NCBI RefSeq assembly: GCF_001556865.1
Contig: NZ_LSJY01000077.1
Location: 1 to 25,697, forward strand
Direction: 5' to 3'
DNA: 25,697 nt
From: Sphingobium sp. CCH11-B1
Lineage (GTDB): Bacteria; Pseudomonadota; Alphaproteobacteria; Sphingomonadales; Sphingomonadaceae
Below, piece after piece: positions 23,301-25,697 of this stretch; the first letter of the stretch is position 1, and each line of letters opens with the position of its first letter. The notes beneath the pieces were generated by a model. The model was not told the DNA's origin. It searched no databases and saw only the letters and a program-made list of their open reading frames with translations. The position numbers and the translations under genes are program-made.

Positions 23301-25697
23301 CGACCAGGCGGCGCGAGCGACGCCCTATCTGCGCGCCGAAGAACATAGCGCGCAGCAGCCTCCGCACCGGCTGCGGGATTTCGAGGAGCAGTTCAAGCAA
23401 GGCGACATCAACCTCCTTGCCTGTTCGACAACGATGGAAATGGGCGTCGATATTGGCTCGATTGAGGCGGTCCTGATGACCAATGTTCCGCCCTCGATTG
23501 CCAATTACAATCAACGCGCCGGGCGAGCCGGTCGACGGGGCCAAGGGTTTTCGGCGAGCCTGACGATTGCACGCAACACCCCGCTCGATCTGGAAACCTT
23601 CTCCGATCCTGCGGGCTACCTAAGCCGCAAGCTCGCTTCTCCCCGCGTGTCTCTAGATTCCGACCGTATCGCCCAGCGCCACGCGAACGCCTATCTGCTC
23701 GCCCAATGGTTCCGGGAGGTAGACGGCGAGTTCGCGCGGACCAAGACGGGCGATTTCTTCGGCTGCAGGGCCGATCTTCGACCCTTCGAAGGGCTGCCGC
23801 CCGTGGGGGCCTTCTGTGAATGGGTCCGACTGCCGACTACCGCTGCGACGACGGACGCTGGCCTTGGACGCTTGCTGAAGGGCACGGGTCTCGAATTCGA
23901 CACTGAGATTCGAGAGCACACGGCCGTGATGTTCGAACAGGAAACTGCAAACTTCCAACGGACCTGGCAGCGCATGAAGGACGATGCCGATGCGCTTGAT
24001 GGGCCAGCAAAGAAGGCAATCGAGTTCCAGGCTCGGCGCTTGTGCAAAGAGTTCCTGCTCAAAGAGCTGGCCAACCGCTCCCTGATCCCGGGAAGTGGGT
24101 TCCCTACAGCCGTTGTCCCCTTCGATACCTTGTGTGCAGAAACCCAGAAGGCGCAGGAGCGTCTTCGCTCCGACGAGGAGGGAACCCGGGATCGGCGCTA
24201 TGAATGCCCGACTCGCAATGCTGACATTGCCATCCGAGAATATGCTCCGGGTGCTGAGGTTGTGGTTGATGGCCTCGTCTGGAAGTCGGCCGGCGTAACG
24301 CTCAATTGGTTGAGCCCGATTGATAGCGGGCAGCGCGAGCCACAGAACTTGCGCTGGGCCTGGTGGTGCGATCAATGCGGCGGGGCCGGTTCCGATCACC
24401 AAATGCCCGAGCGTTGCAATCATTGCGGCGATTCGAGCGTCAAAACGGAACAATTCCTCGAGCCGGCTGGCTTCAGGGTCGATTGGAACGCGCAGCCCCA
24501 TGCGGACACCGATCAGGCTGTCTACATCGAGCCCAAGTCACCAAAGGTCAGCGTGGGCGACGCCTTGTGGCAACCCTTGCTGCAGCCAACCAGCGGTCGC
24601 ATCCGTGCTTCGCACGATGGCTACATCTACCACCATTCGCGCGGCCCTAACGACAAGGGCTACGAGATTTGCCTCGAGTGCGGACGAGCCGGCGAAGCCG
24701 GCGCAGACGCGCTTAAGGATCACTGGCCGCTTACGCCACGCGACAAGAAGGCGATTGATCGTTGTCCGGGCAACGATCAAGGGTACGCGATCACGCGTGC
24801 CCTGGCTTTGGGGCACGAGGTTCTGACCGACGTGGTCGAAGTCCAGTTGCCGGGGCTCGAAACCGACGGCGCAGCTTGGGCACTCGGTGCCGCTCTGCGT
24901 GAAAGTCTCGCCCGCTGGCTTGGCATTGAGCCACGCGAGCTGGGAATTTCAGTTGCGGGAAGAGATGGCCAGTTGGGCCGCAAGACGCCTTCGGTTTACC
25001 TGTTTGACGAAGCCTCTGGCGGTGCCGGATATGCGCCGAGGTTACTAGACGACATCTATCATGTGTTTGAACGGGCTTCTCATGTTCTCGATTGTCCCAA
25101 GGAATGCGAAATGGGGTGCTCGGCCTGTGTGCTGGCCGCAGATCTCTACAAACAGCAAGGCCGTCTGGACCGTAAAGCGGCGTTGATCGCTGTTCGTGCC
25201 TTCCTCGACGCGAATGCCGAGTTGCCCGAGGAGGACCGGGCGGTTGCGGACGCGAAAGCTGTCAATGATACCGCAAACACAATTTTGCTGCGTGCCCGTA
25301 GCGGGGATCGCGTAACGGTATTCCTGCCTGACGCCTTCGACCTTGCCGAACTGTCGTCAATCAAAATGCGATCGTTTTTCTCGTCTGCCTCAGCCCGCGG
25401 CGTCCCGGTGACGCTGGTTCTGTCCCGCAAGTCATTCGATAACCTGGCTGAAGTGGAGCGGCGGTTCTTGCGCGACACGGCGGTACGCAACGACTTACGG
25501 CTTGCACTGGGCGAAGCTGCAGGAGGCCGTTTCGGCAACCATCGTATCGCTGAACTGGTCTCCCAGGACAGCGCCAAAGGCTTCTATTCACGCGACGAGA
25601 ATGCAGCGCAGCCCGGCGAGCGGTGGGGCGTTGGAGAAGCCCATGCTGTCGTTGCCGGCAGCGTCATTCCGCCGACGCCCTTCACTCAGATCGCTGC
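20356..25697 (+). CDS. druE: DruE-like giant helicase with DUF1998, 3' end outside the window
   Basis: The reading frame opens at ATG 20356, overlapping druH by 11 bases, and is still open at the right edge (1,780 codons seen). It is a superfamily 2 helicase: Walker A GTGSGKT at 130-136, DEAH at 265-268, the VATSATIGS motif, and motif VI QRAGRAGRRG at 1053-1062. Between the two RecA-like lobes are cysteine pairs C416/C421, C443/C446 and C456/C459, followed by a very acidic stretch; a later CxxC pair cluster (WWCDQCGG, RCNHCGD) looks like another zinc ribbon. DEASGGAGYA (G1555-A1560) and the CPKECEMGCSAC cluster mark the DUF1998 region. A helicase fused to DUF1998 at this size is characteristic of DruE. 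DISARM instead splits these functions between DrmA and DrmB. It should be the DNA-acting motor of the system. Confidence 0.8.
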   Translation, partial: MTADDVSQPTRMSPMDVHRRLQAGLAEAVVSRAGIRHEGLNAFLRHNLASTDASKGALLSEQLFQAAPGYVSSGNRPDELTSLLHPRTIDAITKTPDAELRFDYPAYAHQLRTWELLRNADPQSVLVSSGTGSGKTECFLVPLLDDLVRASEAEGQLTGVRALMLYPLNALIASQEKRLTAWTKPLTGDVRFALYNGLMGTARKSNRDKAEHDVPHQVLYRETLRANPPPILVTNQTMLEYMTIRREDRKILDASRGKLRWIVIDEAHSYIGSAAAELSLLLRRVMNAFDVTPDQVRFVATSATIGSADDAEAVASLQRFLSDIAGVPLERTHVVIGKPQPVDLSKVLTASDDPAARVVAEMLEKKPQTISSLSSVTTSAEKVLLDLSAHNAKEIRPVLPMRAHSFTRAIPGLWTCINPGCTGGTHPDGWPFGQVLFDQKDSCPHCQSLVFEIQSCPDCGEPFLPADDLGDRVLPRRSDQDTDEFRENSYRDRDHDEDDEEERQTEGIGHPRLIAINAQSQSTPVGFDVISGELTDNTSQFSLTQLNEGRCPACLSNKRHGRPAMLSFRFGTPFLTQNAAPILLEGVSPHQAEHALPFDGRQLISFSDSRQGTARFAANIETNGERGFVRGFIYHAVQKAAQGSDLPEEKRQELIQKRAKLASLVDEMPSFKDDIAKIDAELNGGGAAGIAWKDLISALASEPTIGMMAKVWDLDRSERYHDNREALARFMLLRELARRPRNANAMETLGLARLRFPDIERIGKEKLPEAVAAKGYGIEDWHDFLYFMVDYLRGQFALDVDDADARWMPGRARPRNVIGPDQPPGAKRDLIWPSVNSKGRQPDSVLLLATALNLDLSAARDRHEINQLLRTAWEHMTPLISGVGGTFSLRLEKTAEIEAVTKAWQCPLTRRVLPRLVFGRSPNLVTTGTGRFDGKMVTAVELPKLPHTRPLNVEAKESLADWLAENEMVRSLRSQRLWTDIHDQAARATPYLRAEEHSAQQPPHRLRDFEEQFKQGDINLLACSTTMEMGVDIGSIEAVLMTNVPPSIANYNQRAGRAGRRGQGFSASLTIARNTPLDLETFSDPAGYLSRKLASPRVSLDSDRIAQRHANAYLLAQWFREVDGEFARTKTGDFFGCRADLRPFEGLPPVGAFCEWVRLPTTAATTDAGLGRLLKGTGLEFDTEIREHTAVMFEQETANFQRTWQRMKDDADALDGPAKKAIEFQARRLCKEFLLKELANRSLIPGSGFPTAVVPFDTLCAETQKAQERLRSDEEGTRDRRYECPTRNADIAIREYAPGAEVVVDGLVWKSAGVTLNWLSPIDSGQREPQNLRWAWWCDQCGGAGSDHQMPERCNHCGDSSVKTEQFLEPAGFRVDWNAQPHADTDQAVYIEPKSPKVSVGDALWQPLLQPTSGRIRASHDGYIYHHSRGPNDKGYEICLECGRAGEAGADALKDHWPLTPRDKKAIDRCPGNDQGYAITRALALGHEVLTDVVEVQLPGLETDGAAWALGAALRESLARWLGIEPRELGISVAGRDGQLGRKTPSVYLFDEASGGAGYAPRLLDDIYHVFERASHVLDCPKECEMGCSACVLAADLYKQQGRLDRKAALIAVRAFLDANAELPEEDRAVADAKAVNDTANTILLRARSGDRVTVFLPDAFDLAELSSIKMRSFFSSASARGVPVTLVLSRKSFDNLAEVERRFLRDTAVRNDLRLALGEAAGGRFGNHRIAELVSQDSAKGFYSRDENAAQPGERWGVGEAHAVVAGSVIPPTPFTQIA

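Noticed and set aside
17070..25697. DISARM (drmA/drmB) interpretation of the last two genes
   Set aside because: In DISARM the helicase and DUF1998 are on separate proteins and usually accompanied by a methyltransferase and a PLD protein. Here helicase and DUF1998 are fused in one giant protein.
17070..25697. Druantia type I or II
   Set aside because: No DUF4338 DruA, small DruB-D genes or cytosine methyltransferase are present in the visible part. Only the two-gene type III layout fits.
1..25697. tRNA-associated attachment site, integrase or CRISPR array
   Set aside because: I scanned for tRNA-like cloverleaf ends, tyrosine or serine recombinase motifs and regularly spaced repeats and saw none.

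Overview
The window is a GC-rich stretch of alphaproteobacterial mobile DNA. The style of the coupling protein and relaxase genes, and a GTTC-N7-GTTC type SOS box, point to a sphingomonad-like host (Sphingobium, Novosphingobium or Erythrobacter relatives). That host call is inference. No rRNA, tRNA, CRISPR array or intact transposase was seen.

Layout. Bases 1-1434 are a sparse flank: repeated sequence that may be the end of an IS21-like element, a strong terminator, a small minus-strand TraC-like gene (175-402), a small unknown gene (750-971) with its own terminator, and a non-coding stretch with a promoter candidate. Bases 1435-8026 form a conjugation module read rightwards: a ribbon-helix-helix-like accessory protein, a TraD-type coupling ATPase, a MobF (TrwC/TraI-type) relaxase-helicase and an HNH endonuclease. 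Bases 8038-8987 are a divergent regulatory pair: a LexA/CI-like S24 repressor on the minus strand and a 64-residue putative DNA-binding protein on the plus strand. An alphaproteobacterial SOS-box match and several palindromes lie between them.

From 9156 to the right edge lies a phage-defence island, all on the plus strand. zorA-zorB-zorC-zorD is a complete type I Zorya operon with overlapping genes. ZorAB is a MotAB-like, peptidoglycan-anchored proton-driven motor that senses envelope disturbance. ZorC and ZorD are the cytoplasmic DNA-directed effectors. After a 108-base gap come two overlapping genes that best fit Druantia type III: a ~1,100-residue DruH-like protein and a giant DEAD/DEAH helicase with zinc ribbons and a DUF1998 region (DruE), which runs off the window after 1,780 codons.

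The main point of interest is the pairing of Zorya I with a Druantia III-like module as cargo beside conjugation genes, downstream of a possibly SOS-responsive repressor pair. The ZorD-like helicase also ends in a region that resembles the MIT_C (phospholipase D-like) fold motif rather than an evident Mrr nuclease.
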